A stretch of DNA of 64,000 bases from positions 1 to 64,000 of the forward strand of contig JAFRNC010000001.1 in assembly GCA_017430365.1 (NCBI GenBank). Reading direction: 5' to 3'. Position 1 is the first letter of the stretch, and the number at the start of each line of letters is the position of its first letter. Under the pieces are notes generated by a model. That model searched no databases. It saw only the letters and a list, made by a program, of their open reading frames with translations, and was not told the DNA's origin. This stretch comes from Bacteroidales bacterium (GTDB lineage Bacteria; Bacteroidota; Bacteroidia; Bacteroidales; UBA932). Below, piece after piece: positions 25,966-34,492 of this stretch. The position numbers and the translations under genes were made by a program.

Positions 25966-27747
25966 ATGACGAATCCCCTTGACCATATATCCGACGCGGC
26001 ACGCCGCTGCGTGACCGCGCTATACGGAGTCGAACCCGCCGCTTCACTGATCCAGGTACAACCCACCCGCAAGGAATTCGAGGGCGACGTGACCCTCGTG
26101 GTTTTCCCCTTGCTGAAGACGAGCCGCAAGGCCCCCGAGGCAACCGCCAATGAGATCGGGACCTGGCTCTGCGCCAATGATCCGCAGATAGCCGGTTTCA
26201 ACGTGGTGAAGGGATTCCTGAATATAAAGCTTTCCGGATCCTACTGGTCTTCAGTCCTTGCCGAGATCGCTTCCAAACCCGATTTCGGACAGCTTCCCGC
26301 TTCCGGGAAGACCGTGATGGTCGAGTTCTCGAGCCCGAACACCAACAAGCCCCTTCACCTGGGCCATATCCGCAACAACCTGCTGGGATGGTCGGTGAGC
26401 CAGCTGCTGGCTGCATGCGGGCACAAGGTGATCAAGGTCAACCTGGTCAACGACCGCGGCATCCATATTTGCAAGTCCATGCTTGCCTGGCTGCGCTGCG
26501 GCAACGGCGTAACTCCCGAGAGTGCCGGAGTCAAGGGCGACCACCTCGTAGGCGACTATTATGTGAAGTTCAACGACCTTCTCAAGGCCGAGGTCGCGGA
26601 ACTGGTGGCCGGCGGCATGCCTCAGGAAGAGGCTGAGAAGAATGCCCCCATCCTTCAGGAGGCTCAGGCGATGCTGGTCCGCTGGGAACAGGGCGACCCC
26701 GAGGTACGGGCGCTCTGGGAAAAAATGAACGGCTGGGTCTATAAGGGCTTCGACGAGACCTACCGCCGCCTCGGCATATCGTTCGACCGCATCTATTACG
26801 AATCCCAGACCTATAAGGACGGCAAGGCGCTGGTAGAGGAAGGTCTTGCCAAAGGCGTATTATACCGCCGGGATGACGGATCGGTATGGTGCGACCTGAC
26901 GGCCGACGGTCTCGACGAGAAGCTCCTGTTACGCCGTGACGGCACCTCGGTCTACATGACGCAGGACCTCGGCACCGCCAAGCAGCGCTACGACGAATAC
27001 GGCTTCGACGAGATCATCTATGTGGTCGGAAACGAACAGAACTACCATTTCCAGGTACTGAAGCTGATACTCGGCAAACTTGGCTTCGCCTGGTCCGACT
27101 CAATCTATCACATGTCCTACGGCATGGTAGAACTTCCCGAAGGCAAGATGAAATCGCGCGAGGGGACGGTAGTCGATGCCGACGACCTTCTCGACCGCAT
27201 GTATGCCACGGCGAAGGATACCTCTCTGGAGTTGGGCAAGCTCGAGGGAATGTCGGAGCAGGAGCAGGACGAACTCTTCCGGATGCTGTCGCTCGGAGCC
27301 TTGAAGTATTTCATACTCAAGGTCGATCCCCGCAAGACCATGCTCTTCGATCCCAAGGAGTCGATCGACTTCAACGGCAATACCGGTCCCTTCATCCAGT
27401 ATACCCACGCCCGTATCTGCTCCATCCTTCGCAAGGCGGCCGAGGCCGGCTATAAACCGTCGGTCAACGGAGCAGCTCTGCTGCCGAAGGAGGAGTCGAT
27501 CGTCCATATTCTCAGCGGCTATCCCGACAAGGTGCGCGAAGCGGGCCTGGCCCATTCGCCGGCATTGATAGCCAACTTTGCCTACGACCTGGCCAAGGAG
27601 TTCAACCAGTATTATCACGACACGCAGATACTCCGCGAAGAGGACGCCTCAGTCCGCGACCAACGGCTTGAACTCATCTCCGTCATCGCCCGCACCCTCC
27701 GCCATGCGATGAAGATCCTGGGCATAGAACTCCCCGAACGGATGTGA
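25966..27747 (+). CDS. argS: Arginine--tRNA ligase
   Basis: Class I aminoacyl-tRNA synthetase charging tRNA-Arg. 593 aa, normal length. The N-terminal Add1 domain is followed by the HIGH-type motif HLGH at residues 131-134 (in NTNKPLHLGHIRNN) and by KMKSREG in place of KMSKS, as usual for ArgRS. The C-terminal DALR domain has YTHARICSILRKA. A copy of the window's dispersed repeat begins 18 bp after the stop. Confidence 0.97.
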   Translation: MTNPLDHISDAARRCVTALYGVEPAASLIQVQPTRKEFEGDVTLVVFPLLKTSRKAPEATANEIGTWLCANDPQIAGFNVVKGFLNIKLSGSYWSSVLAEIASKPDFGQLPASGKTVMVEFSSPNTNKPLHLGHIRNNLLGWSVSQLLAACGHKVIKVNLVNDRGIHICKSMLAWLRCGNGVTPESAGVKGDHLVGDYYVKFNDLLKAEVAELVAGGMPQEEAEKNAPILQEAQAMLVRWEQGDPEVRALWEKMNGWVYKGFDETYRRLGISFDRIYYESQTYKDGKALVEEGLAKGVLYRRDDGSVWCDLTADGLDEKLLLRRDGTSVYMTQDLGTAKQRYDEYGFDEIIYVVGNEQNYHFQVLKLILGKLGFAWSDSIYHMSYGMVELPEGKMKSREGTVVDADDLLDRMYATAKDTSLELGKLEGMSEQEQDELFRMLSLGALKYFILKVDPRKTMLFDPKESIDFNGNTGPFIQYTHARICSILRKAAEAGYKPSVNGAALLPKEESIVHILSGYPDKVREAGLAHSPALIANFAYDLAKEFNQYYHDTQILREEDASVRDQRLELISVIARTLRHAMKILGIELPERM

Positions 27748-27765
27748 CATTGAACGCCTGTCTCA

Positions 27766-27888
27766 TTTTTCCGCTGCAACGGACGCACCTGACTGACAGT
27801 TGATTATGTAAAGTGATCCCCTCGGTTTCCGAGGGGATCACTTCGTGTAAACGGCTGATTGACTGATGTGTACATTGCAGCGAAAAAA
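27766..27888. repeat. Dispersed intergenic repeat, copy A
   Basis: A 123-bp element nearly matching the one at 62001-62121. It has imperfect terminal inverted repeats (left TTTTTCCGCTGCAACGGAC, right end decayed) and an internal perfect 15-bp hairpin with a TTT loop (27811-27825 with 27829-27843). It fills almost the whole gap between argS and the EamA transporter gene, and its right end runs up to the transporter's -7 element. Confidence 0.85.
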
Positions 27889-27892
27889 TGCG

Positions 27893-27900
27893 TATCTTTG
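27893..27900 (+). promoter_or_regulatory. -7 element of the EamA transporter gene
   Basis: TATCTTTG matches TAnnTTTG and ends 9 bp before the start codon, so the mRNA would be almost leaderless. The -33 region would fall in the right end of repeat copy A. Confidence 0.55.
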
Positions 27901-27909
27901 CCGTCCGCT

Positions 27910-28809
27910 ATGAAACACGATCAGCTTCTAGGACATCTCGCCGTAGCCGGCGCCTACACCATTTTCGGCCTCAACATCGTCTTCTGCAAGGACATCGCCA
28001 ACGCGGAGGCGGTCTCTCCCATGCTGCTCTTCACGCTCAGGGCCATCGGCGCGGCGACTCTGTTCTGGCTGCTGTCGCTCTTCCAGCCGAAGGAGCCCAT
28101 CGCCCGGGGCGACATCGGCCTGATCATGCTGGCTTCTTTCGTCGGCCTTTTCGTCCCTCAGCTGACTTTCCTGAAAGCCATGACGCTTTCGGCCACCATC
28201 GACGCTTCGGTGATGCACACCCTCTCGCCGATCTTCACGATGTTCTTCGCCTTTTTCTTCGCAAAGGAACCCATTACCTGGAAGAAGGCGCTGGGCGTGG
28301 CCATAAGTTTCGGCGGCGTGCTGCTGCTGATCTTCAATTCGGTACACGCTGAAGGCGGCATCGAGCATACCGCGCCGCTGGGCTTCGTGATGCTGGTGCT
28401 CAACAGCCTGAGTTTCGCCCTGTATCTGGGGGCCTTCCGCAAACTCATCTCCCGCTACAGCGTGGTGACGTTCATGAAATGGACCTTCCTCTTCTCGCTG
28501 ATCCTGTCGCTGCCTTTTTCCGCCCGCGAACTGGTCAGCACCGACTTCGCCGCGATTCCGCACAACGTGCTCTGGGAGATCGCATACCTCATCTTCTTCG
28601 CCACATTCGTGGCCTATTTCCTCATCCCTTACGGCCAGAAACGCATCCGCCCCACGCTGGTCAGCATGTACACCTATCTTCAGCCGATCATCGCCGCAGT
28701 CGTGAGCATAATCGCAGGGCTCGATGCCTTGACCTGGCAGAAACTCCTGGCCACCTTGCTGGTCTTCGCCGGCGTCGCCCTCGTCATGCGTTCAAGAGCG
28801 GCCGCCTGA
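27910..28809 (+). CDS. EamA-family (DMT) transporter
   Basis: A 299-aa inner-membrane protein with about ten hydrophobic helices in two EamA repeats (around 10-145 and 165-295). The ATG at 27910 (MKHDQLLGHLAVAGAYTIFG) is chosen because the -7 element lies just upstream; an earlier in-frame ATG falls inside the repeat. EamA proteins export metabolites such as amino acids; the substrate here is unknown. A second EamA protein is at 42779. Confidence 0.87.
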   Translation: MKHDQLLGHLAVAGAYTIFGLNIVFCKDIANAEAVSPMLLFTLRAIGAATLFWLLSLFQPKEPIARGDIGLIMLASFVGLFVPQLTFLKAMTLSATIDASVMHTLSPIFTMFFAFFFAKEPITWKKALGVAISFGGVLLLIFNSVHAEGGIEHTAPLGFVMLVLNSLSFALYLGAFRKLISRYSVVTFMKWTFLFSLILSLPFSARELVSTDFAAIPHNVLWEIAYLIFFATFVAYFLIPYGQKRIRPTLVSMYTYLQPIIAAVVSIIAGLDALTWQKLLATLLVFAGVALVMRSRAAA

Positions 28810-28825
28810 CGGGTTTTCCCGTTTT
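28809..28825 (+). terminator. Weak hairpin terminator after the EamA gene
   Basis: ACGGG-TTTT-CCCGT followed by TTT, starting at the transporter stop codon. The stem is only 5 bp. The remaining ~100 bp before the next gene show nothing further I can name. Confidence 0.35.
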
Positions 28826-28926
28826 GAAAGTCGGTTGCGTGTTTTGATAGTACCGGTTTTTCCGATTTGAGGAAGGCTGGGTTGTGAATGGTGACGAAAT
28901 TTGTAGGAAATAAACACTAAACGATC

Positions 28927-29622
28927 ATGAAAAAGACCATTGCTTTCATTTTGGTGGCCTGCGCGCTGCTTGCTGTCAATTCGTGTGGAATCATCGATGA
29001 AGGAGGATCCGGCGACACCAAAGGCGCCGTCGATCTCGGCCTGAGCGTCAAATGGGCGGCCTGCAATCTGGGCGCTTCATCTCCTGAGCAGTCCGGTAAC
29101 TTCTACGCCTGGGGCGAGACAACGCCCAAGACCGAGTTTACCTGGAATAATTACAAATGGACGTACGAAGAAAAAAGCAGTTACGGAGATCCCATCCTGC
29201 TCCGTTCGAAATATAATTCGAGCAGCAACCAGGGCAAAGTGGACAACAAGACCAAGTTGGATCCGGAGGATGACGCCGCCCGCGCCAAGCTTGGAGGCAA
29301 ATGGCGGATGCCCACCCGCGCGGAATTCCAGGAACTGATCGACAAATGTACCTGGACGCTCACTTCGCGGTCCGGCGTGGATGGCTTTGAAGTCAAAAGC
29401 AAGGTGAACGACAACACCATCTTCCTTCCTCTCACCGGTTTCTACTCCCAGACGGATGGCTACGACGGCAAAACCCTTCATCACAAAGACCAGGGAAACC
29501 TCTGGGTGTCCGACATGGATAATAATTTTACGGTAACCTGTTATTTCAAGAAAGGCAAGCCGGGCAGCTGGTTCGGTACCAGCAGGGAATACGGGATGGC
29601 CATCCGCCCCGTATCTGACTGA
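28927..29622 (+). CDS. FISUMP-domain lipoprotein
   Basis: A 231-aa predicted lipoprotein with signal peptide and lipobox V-N-S-C20. The mature part is one FISUMP/Fib_succ_major-type domain: VDLGLSVKWAACNLGA, then FYAWGETTPKTEF, GGKWRMPTRAEFQELID, FLPLTGFY and the ending YGMAIRPVSD. Such domains are common on Bacteroidota surface proteins; their ligands are largely unknown. It precedes the membrane AraC regulator, which has its own -7 element. Confidence 0.88.
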   Translation: MKKTIAFILVACALLAVNSCGIIDEGGSGDTKGAVDLGLSVKWAACNLGASSPEQSGNFYAWGETTPKTEFTWNNYKWTYEEKSSYGDPILLRSKYNSSSNQGKVDNKTKLDPEDDAARAKLGGKWRMPTRAEFQELIDKCTWTLTSRSGVDGFEVKSKVNDNTIFLPLTGFYSQTDGYDGKTLHHKDQGNLWVSDMDNNFTVTCYFKKGKPGSWFGTSREYGMAIRPVSD

Positions 29623-29634
29623 GAAGATTTTTCT

Positions 29635-29642
29635 TAACTTTG
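29635..29642 (+). promoter_or_regulatory. -7 element of the membrane AraC regulator gene
   Basis: TAACTTTG matches TAnnTTTG. Its position, 19 bp before GTG 29661 and 10 bp before TTG 29652, helps choose the start of the next gene. Confidence 0.5.
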
Positions 29643-29660
29643 CGCAGGTAGTTGATTCAG

Positions 29661-31346
29661 GTGCGCAAATCATTACACTTTCTTCTGCTGCTGACGGTTC
29701 TGGTCGGCTTTACCGGCTTCGCAAAGATGCCAGGTGAAGATGCGCATGACGTCGGGCTCCGGCCGATGCGGATCGAGCGGCTGCCGGACTTGAACGTACC
29801 GCGAAACGGACACTTCTTGGCATTTGTCGGCGGGGAACTGACTGTCATCGGCGGTCACACGACGGGCTTTATCCCCACAGCCACGGCCGAGTATTTCCGC
29901 GACGGGAGCTGGCACCTTATGGAAATGTTTTTCCCGCACGATTGGGGCTTCGGTGTCACTCTTCCTTCGGAACAGGTGCTGGTGGGAGGCGGTAGCGCTG
30001 AGCCTTTCGGAATCGGACAGACCTGGGCCGTGGAGTTGTACGATTCCTCCACACACAGTTTTTCTCCGCTCCCAGTCCTGGATATTAAACGGGGTGCGAA
30101 CACAAGTGCGGTGCGTCTCTCGGACGGCCGTATCATTGTGGCCGGCAATTGGTATGCGGAGGATATGATTTCAGCGTATTCCCCTGAATCCGGCGGTGAA
30201 TCCCTGCGTGTGCCTGTGCTTGGACGCTCGTTTCCACTCATCCTTCAGACCGCTCCGGACAATGCCTTGATATTTAGTTCATCCGGCACTCGGGGAGAAA
30301 ACCTTGATCCCGTGGCAGACCGCTTGAAAGGAGATCCCGTCGAAGTGCCGCTGCTGAAGGAATGGGAGTCGTGGATACGTCCCGATGTCTGTCAGATAAG
30401 CAATTATTTCATCGGCGACGAAACTGTGGGCGGTTATGCCTGGATTTTTCCTGCTATCCGTAAGGAGGACGGGCAATTGGGAATTATCAAGGTGGTTGGA
30501 GAGGAATTCTCCGTATTGGAGACGGAAAGTCCCCTGCCTATGGCAAGTCCGGAAGGTGAGGCCCTGACTCCTGGCGCGACACTGCTTGCCGACAGGGCGA
30601 ACAGATGTGCCTGGATAATCCGGGCTGTCAGAGGGACCGGGCAGATTTATTTGGCCAAGGTGGATTACGGCGAAGCCCTGAATGGTGGGAAGGCTCCTGT
30701 AAGCCTGTACAGGGCGGAGTCACCTGACGGCCGTCCTGTCTATTCGATAGGGGCGGTTTTGATGCCGGGGGGTGATATTGCGTTCGTCGGCGGTCTTGCA
30801 GATTCCGACAATTATCACCCTGACGGCATAGCGTTCATACTTCATACAGAGCCTGTCGAGAAGGCTGCTCTGCCGTGGCTGTGGATTATCGTTGCTGCTG
30901 CCATGCTCGCCGCCATCCTGTTTCTGATAATCCGGCGTCGGCGGAGTCGGCTACCCTCAAATGCGCCACTGACAGAAGCTGCAGGAGAATCTTCTGCCGA
31001 GGATTCTTTTGTAAAACTGATGGACCGGATTACCAGGCAAATGGAGGTGGAGCGCATGTTCCTGAAGAAAGGCTTGACGAAAGAGGATCTGGCGCGGGCC
31101 GTCGGTTCCAACTCCCGCTATGTGTCCGACTGTATCAATCGCAAGGCAGGCTGTTCGTTCATTGACTTTGTGAACGGCTATCGCATCCGCTACGCCCAGC
31201 ATCTGCTTTACGAGAATCCCGACATGCGCCTGTCGCAGATCAGCGAGGAATCGGGTTTTTCCAGCGAAGTCACCTTCTACCGTAACTTCAAGGCACGCAC
31301 CGGCCAGACTCCCGGCGAATGGCTCGCCGGCCAGTCCCGAACCTGA
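29661..31346 (+). CDS. Membrane-anchored kelch-like sensor with AraC DNA-binding domain
   Basis: A predicted one-component transmembrane regulator of about 561 aa. An N-terminal signal (FLLLLTVLVGFTGFA) leads to a periplasmic region with repeated kelch-like strands (FLAFVGGELTVIGGH, PSEQVLVGGGSAEP, SDGRIIVAGNWY, PGGDIAFVGGL). One membrane helix follows (about 407-427, ending in RRRRSR), then a cytoplasmic C-terminal AraC-type double HTH (TKEDLARAVGSNSRYVSDCI and LSQISEESGFSSEVTFYRNF). No ATG is available; GTG 29661 gives the best signal peptide, TTG 29652 is the alternative. The neighbouring lipoprotein genes are candidate targets. Confidence 0.8.
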   Translation: MRKSLHFLLLLTVLVGFTGFAKMPGEDAHDVGLRPMRIERLPDLNVPRNGHFLAFVGGELTVIGGHTTGFIPTATAEYFRDGSWHLMEMFFPHDWGFGVTLPSEQVLVGGGSAEPFGIGQTWAVELYDSSTHSFSPLPVLDIKRGANTSAVRLSDGRIIVAGNWYAEDMISAYSPESGGESLRVPVLGRSFPLILQTAPDNALIFSSSGTRGENLDPVADRLKGDPVEVPLLKEWESWIRPDVCQISNYFIGDETVGGYAWIFPAIRKEDGQLGIIKVVGEEFSVLETESPLPMASPEGEALTPGATLLADRANRCAWIIRAVRGTGQIYLAKVDYGEALNGGKAPVSLYRAESPDGRPVYSIGAVLMPGGDIAFVGGLADSDNYHPDGIAFILHTEPVEKAALPWLWIIVAAAMLAAILFLIIRRRRSRLPSNAPLTEAAGESSAEDSFVKLMDRITRQMEVERMFLKKGLTKEDLARAVGSNSRYVSDCINRKAGCSFIDFVNGYRIRYAQHLLYENPDMRLSQISEESGFSSEVTFYRNFKARTGQTPGEWLAGQSRT

Positions 31347-31351
31347 TTCCC

Positions 31352-32404
31352 GTGGCACGACATGAGTTGATCATTTGTATGCTGGTTACCCTGCTGTTGG
31401 CAGGGTGCGGTACGACGCAGGCATTCCTGGATATGGTTGAGGACGGTTATGAATCCATGCCCTATCAGCAGGGAAGCCTGCTTCTGGTCGATCCGGAGGG
31501 TGATGCCAGGCTCATACGGAATCTGGATCGTTTCCCCGGCAAACTCTACACCTATTTGTTTGAAGGCCATTTGCCTCAGACGGATTCAATCCGGGAGCGG
31601 ACGCGGGTGGACCGGGAGCGCGCGAAGCAGGCCGGGGAAGTTCCTTTCCGGATCGGGAAAACGATGCCCATCGATATCGATCGCCTGTTGAACCGTTGTT
31701 GTGAGATCCTGCGACTGCACGACCCCGCCGTCATGCCGATTGCGGGCGAAGAGCACGAGTGGTCGCCGGAGGCGAAGAAATACCTTCGATATGGCTTCTG
31801 GCACAGGCTGAAGCGCCACGCGGATTACAAGCAGCAGAACTTCCCGGTTCCGTTACTGATGCGCAGTAAACTGCTCCTGTGTCTTGCCTGCGGATGGACC
31901 TCCCAGTATTGCGTTTCGGGACAGGAAGCAGCCCTGGAGGAGCGTATCATGCGATATCCTGACCGCAGCGTCCAGATCGACCAGGTCTTTGAGGAGAGCT
32001 ACCTGCTGAACAACGGCAATATCTATCTGACACTTCTTACCTGCGAAAACGTCCTTGCCGGACAGCCCCACAGGCGGGAGCGGGAAGAAGACCCCCTGCA
32101 GAAGAAACTCGCTTATATCCGCCACGATTCCAAGGAGATGGGAGACAACTATGGCGCCTGGTACCATTTCTTCGGAACGGCACTCTACGGCTTTCTACGG
32201 CCTGAGTTCGTCAGCACCTTCGTGGCTGATGCCGAAAGTATCGGTTCTCTCTTCTACGAAGGGCCGGACCGGCAGGAGACTTTCATGAACCATTACGGCG
32301 CTCTTTTCGGCGACCTTCTAAAAAAGATGATACGGAAAGGTGGCTGGCGGCTTCCGCCCGGCCCGGACGCCCGGACGGACTATATGCTTCCGCCCGGACT
32401 GTAA
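31352..32404 (+). CDS. Unknown lipoprotein downstream of the membrane regulator
   Basis: A lipoprotein of about 350 aa with no recognised family. GTG 31352 gives a positively charged start and lipobox LLAGC; ATG 31379 is an alternative that shortens the signal. The mature protein is largely helical and rich in charged residues, with several cysteines (NRCCEILRL, LLCLACGW). A tail GGWRLPPGPDARTDYMLPPG ends it. It begins 5 bp after the AraC regulator stop, so it is likely co-transcribed and may work with it. No catalytic motif is visible. Confidence 0.65.
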   Translation: MARHELIICMLVTLLLAGCGTTQAFLDMVEDGYESMPYQQGSLLLVDPEGDARLIRNLDRFPGKLYTYLFEGHLPQTDSIRERTRVDRERAKQAGEVPFRIGKTMPIDIDRLLNRCCEILRLHDPAVMPIAGEEHEWSPEAKKYLRYGFWHRLKRHADYKQQNFPVPLLMRSKLLLCLACGWTSQYCVSGQEAALEERIMRYPDRSVQIDQVFEESYLLNNGNIYLTLLTCENVLAGQPHRREREEDPLQKKLAYIRHDSKEMGDNYGAWYHFFGTALYGFLRPEFVSTFVADAESIGSLFYEGPDRQETFMNHYGALFGDLLKKMIRKGGWRLPPGPDARTDYMLPPGL

Positions 32405-32413
32405 AAATATTAT

Positions 32414-32421
32414 TATCTTTG
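32414..32421 (+). promoter_or_regulatory. -7 element of bcp
   Basis: TATCTTTG matches TAnnTTTG, 28 bp before the bcp start. No clear -33 element. Confidence 0.5.
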
Positions 32422-32449
32422 TACGATAACCATCTTACAAAGATCAACC

Positions 32450-32905
32450 ATGTTAGCTATCGGCGACAAGATGCCTCGGTTCGAGGTGCTGGACCAGGAC
32501 GGCAATACCGTCAGGTCGGAAGATTTCATCGGCAAGGGCCGCAAGACCATCGTCTATTTCTATCCGAAGGACAACACGTCGGGATGTACCGCCGAGGCGT
32601 GCAGCCTGCGCGACAATTATGCCGCGCTTACCGCCGCCGGGTACAACGTGGTGGGAGTCAGCAAGGACAGCGTGAAGTCGCACGCCGGATTCCGTTCGAA
32701 GCACGACCTTCCTTTTACGCTGCTGGCAGACACGACTACGCAGATGCTGCAGGATTTCGGCGCATGGGGCGAAAAGAAAATGTACGGGAAGACCGTGCTG
32801 GGTACGCTTCGCCGCACTTTCATCTTTGACGAGAACGGAGTCCTGGAGCGCATCATCGAGAAAGTCGATACCAGGAACGCAGCCGGCCAGATACTGGAAG
32901 GATAG
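32450..32905 (+). CDS. bcp: Thioredoxin-dependent peroxiredoxin (BCP/PrxQ type)
   Basis: Reduces hydrogen peroxide and organic peroxides in the cytoplasm with thioredoxin as electron donor. The 151-aa protein has the peroxiredoxin active site YPKDNTSGCTAEAC: P39, T43, peroxidatic C46 and resolving C51, the one-helix spacing of PrxQ. It complements the superoxide reductase at 5 kb, whose product is peroxide. The ygiQ-like gene starts 2 bp later. Confidence 0.95.
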   Translation: MLAIGDKMPRFEVLDQDGNTVRSEDFIGKGRKTIVYFYPKDNTSGCTAEACSLRDNYAALTAAGYNVVGVSKDSVKSHAGFRSKHDLPFTLLADTTTQMLQDFGAWGEKKMYGKTVLGTLRRTFIFDENGVLERIIEKVDTRNAAGQILEG

Positions 32906-32907
32906 AT

Positions 32908-34434
32908 ATGGCGAGTCCGTTCCTGCCGACATCGAAGAAGGAAGTTGAGGCGTTGGGCTGGGACCGGCTCGACGTGATCCTCTTCATGGGGGATGCCTAT
33001 GTGGACCATCCCTCGTTCGGCGTGTCGGTGATCGCCCGGGTCTTGGAAGCGAAAGGATACAAGGTGGCCGTAGTGCCGCAGCCGAACTGGCGCGACGACC
33101 TCCGGGATTTCCGCAAACTGGGCCGTCCCCGTCTTTTCTTCGGCGTTGGAGCAGGTGCGATGGACTCCATGGTCAACCGCTACACTGCCGCCAAGCGGCT
33201 CCGCAGCAATGACGCTTATACCCCGGATGCCCGTCCGGATGCCCGTCCGGACCGGACCACTGTCGTCTATACGAAAATTCTCAAGCAGCTTTGGCCTGAT
33301 GTGCCGGTTGTTATCGGGGGCGTTGAAGCCTCCCTCAGGCGGGAACCCCACTACGACTATTGGGACGATTGCATGAAGCCTTCCATACTGGAGGAGAGCG
33401 GCGCCGACATCCTGATTGCCGGAATGGGGGAGAAGCCCATCATACAGGTGGCGGAGGCATATGACAACGGCACTGCCGGCCGGCTGCCGCGCATCATCAT
33501 GGGCCCGCCGCTGACAACGGAGGAACTCGACTGGGTTTACGAACTGCCATTCACGAGGCTGCCCCACCCGCGTTACAAGGGTAAGCGGATTCCTGCCTAC
33601 GACATGATCAAATTCTCGATCACCACGCACCGCGGTTGTTTCGGAGGATGCAATTTCTGCGCTATTACTGCGCATCAAGGAAAGCAGATACAGTCGCGGA
33701 GCGAGGAATCCATACTGCGGGAGGTCGTGACGCTGACACATCATCCTGAATTCAAGGGCACCATATCCGACCTCGGGGCGCCGAGCGCCAACATGTACAG
33801 GATGGGCGGCCGCGACAGGGAGCTCTGCGCAAAGTGCAGGCGCCCTTCCTGCCTCTTCCCCAACATGTGCCGCAATCTCGACCACGACCACACTCCGCTC
33901 CTGAGGCTCTATGAGAAGGTATTGAAAATTCCGGGAGTGAAGCATGTATTCGTGAGCAGCGGCATACGCTACGACTTGTTCCTCGACGAACATGGATTCC
34001 TGTCTGAAGACGGCCGTCTTTATTTCGAACAGTTGGTGACCTGCCATACCAGCGGGCGGCTGAAGGTGGCCCCGGAGCATACCGAGAAGGTGGTGCTCGA
34101 CGCCATGGGCAAACCCGGTTTCGAACTTTTCGTCCGGCTGGAGAAGGAATTCAACGCCATTGTCCGGAAACGGGGCCTCAAGTACGAAATAGTCCCGTAC
34201 TTCATTTCAGCACATCCCGGCTGTTCCATGAAGGAGATGGAGGCGCTCTCGAAGCATCCCGCGCTCCGTGGCGTCAGGACCGAGCAGGTACAGGATTTCA
34301 CCCCGACCCCCATGACGGTTTCGACTGAAATGTTCCATACCGGCCGCGATCCCAGGACGGGAAAAAAGATATTCGTGGAGCGGGATATAGCAAAAAAACA
34401 AAGGCAGAAGTCTTTTTTCTTCAAGAAACGCTAA
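32908..34434 (+). CDS. YgiQ-family radical SAM protein, short form
   Basis: An uncharacterised radical SAM enzyme. The iron-sulfur motif is RGCFGGCNFC (CX3CX2C). Other family blocks are FMGDAYVDHPSFG, GGVEASLRREPHYDYW, IQSRSEESI and a second cysteine cluster CAKCRRPSCLFPNMC. The protein is 508 aa, whereas YgiQ proteins are usually 600 or more. By eye, about 80 residues between the N-terminal domain and the radical SAM core are missing, and the C-terminal extension is also short. The substrate is unknown. Confidence 0.9.
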   Translation: MASPFLPTSKKEVEALGWDRLDVILFMGDAYVDHPSFGVSVIARVLEAKGYKVAVVPQPNWRDDLRDFRKLGRPRLFFGVGAGAMDSMVNRYTAAKRLRSNDAYTPDARPDARPDRTTVVYTKILKQLWPDVPVVIGGVEASLRREPHYDYWDDCMKPSILEESGADILIAGMGEKPIIQVAEAYDNGTAGRLPRIIMGPPLTTEELDWVYELPFTRLPHPRYKGKRIPAYDMIKFSITTHRGCFGGCNFCAITAHQGKQIQSRSEESILREVVTLTHHPEFKGTISDLGAPSANMYRMGGRDRELCAKCRRPSCLFPNMCRNLDHDHTPLLRLYEKVLKIPGVKHVFVSSGIRYDLFLDEHGFLSEDGRLYFEQLVTCHTSGRLKVAPEHTEKVVLDAMGKPGFELFVRLEKEFNAIVRKRGLKYEIVPYFISAHPGCSMKEMEALSKHPALRGVRTEQVQDFTPTPMTVSTEMFHTGRDPRTGKKIFVERDIAKKQRQKSFFFKKR

Positions 34435-34439
34435 TTAAT

Positions 34440-34470
34440 TTTGTCGGAACGAAAAATTCCCCTATACTTG
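34440..34470 (+). promoter_or_regulatory. Promoter of the acidic-protein/CLC/tex operon
   Basis: TTTG at 34440-34443, a 19-bp spacer and TATACTTG at 34463-34470 (one mismatch to TAnnTTTG). It lies 22 bp before the first gene. Confidence 0.65.
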
Positions 34471-34492
34471 CACAACTAAATTTATACGAACT

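Noticed and set aside
33225..33248. A 12-bp tandem duplication inside the radical SAM gene (encoding PDAR twice)
   Set aside because: The segment lies at a variable linker of the family and keeps frame and expected spacing; nothing suggests phase variation with only two units.
32617..34080. A 487-codon minus-strand frame across bcp and the radical SAM gene
   Set aside because: It crosses two conserved genes on the other strand and has no recognisable domain.
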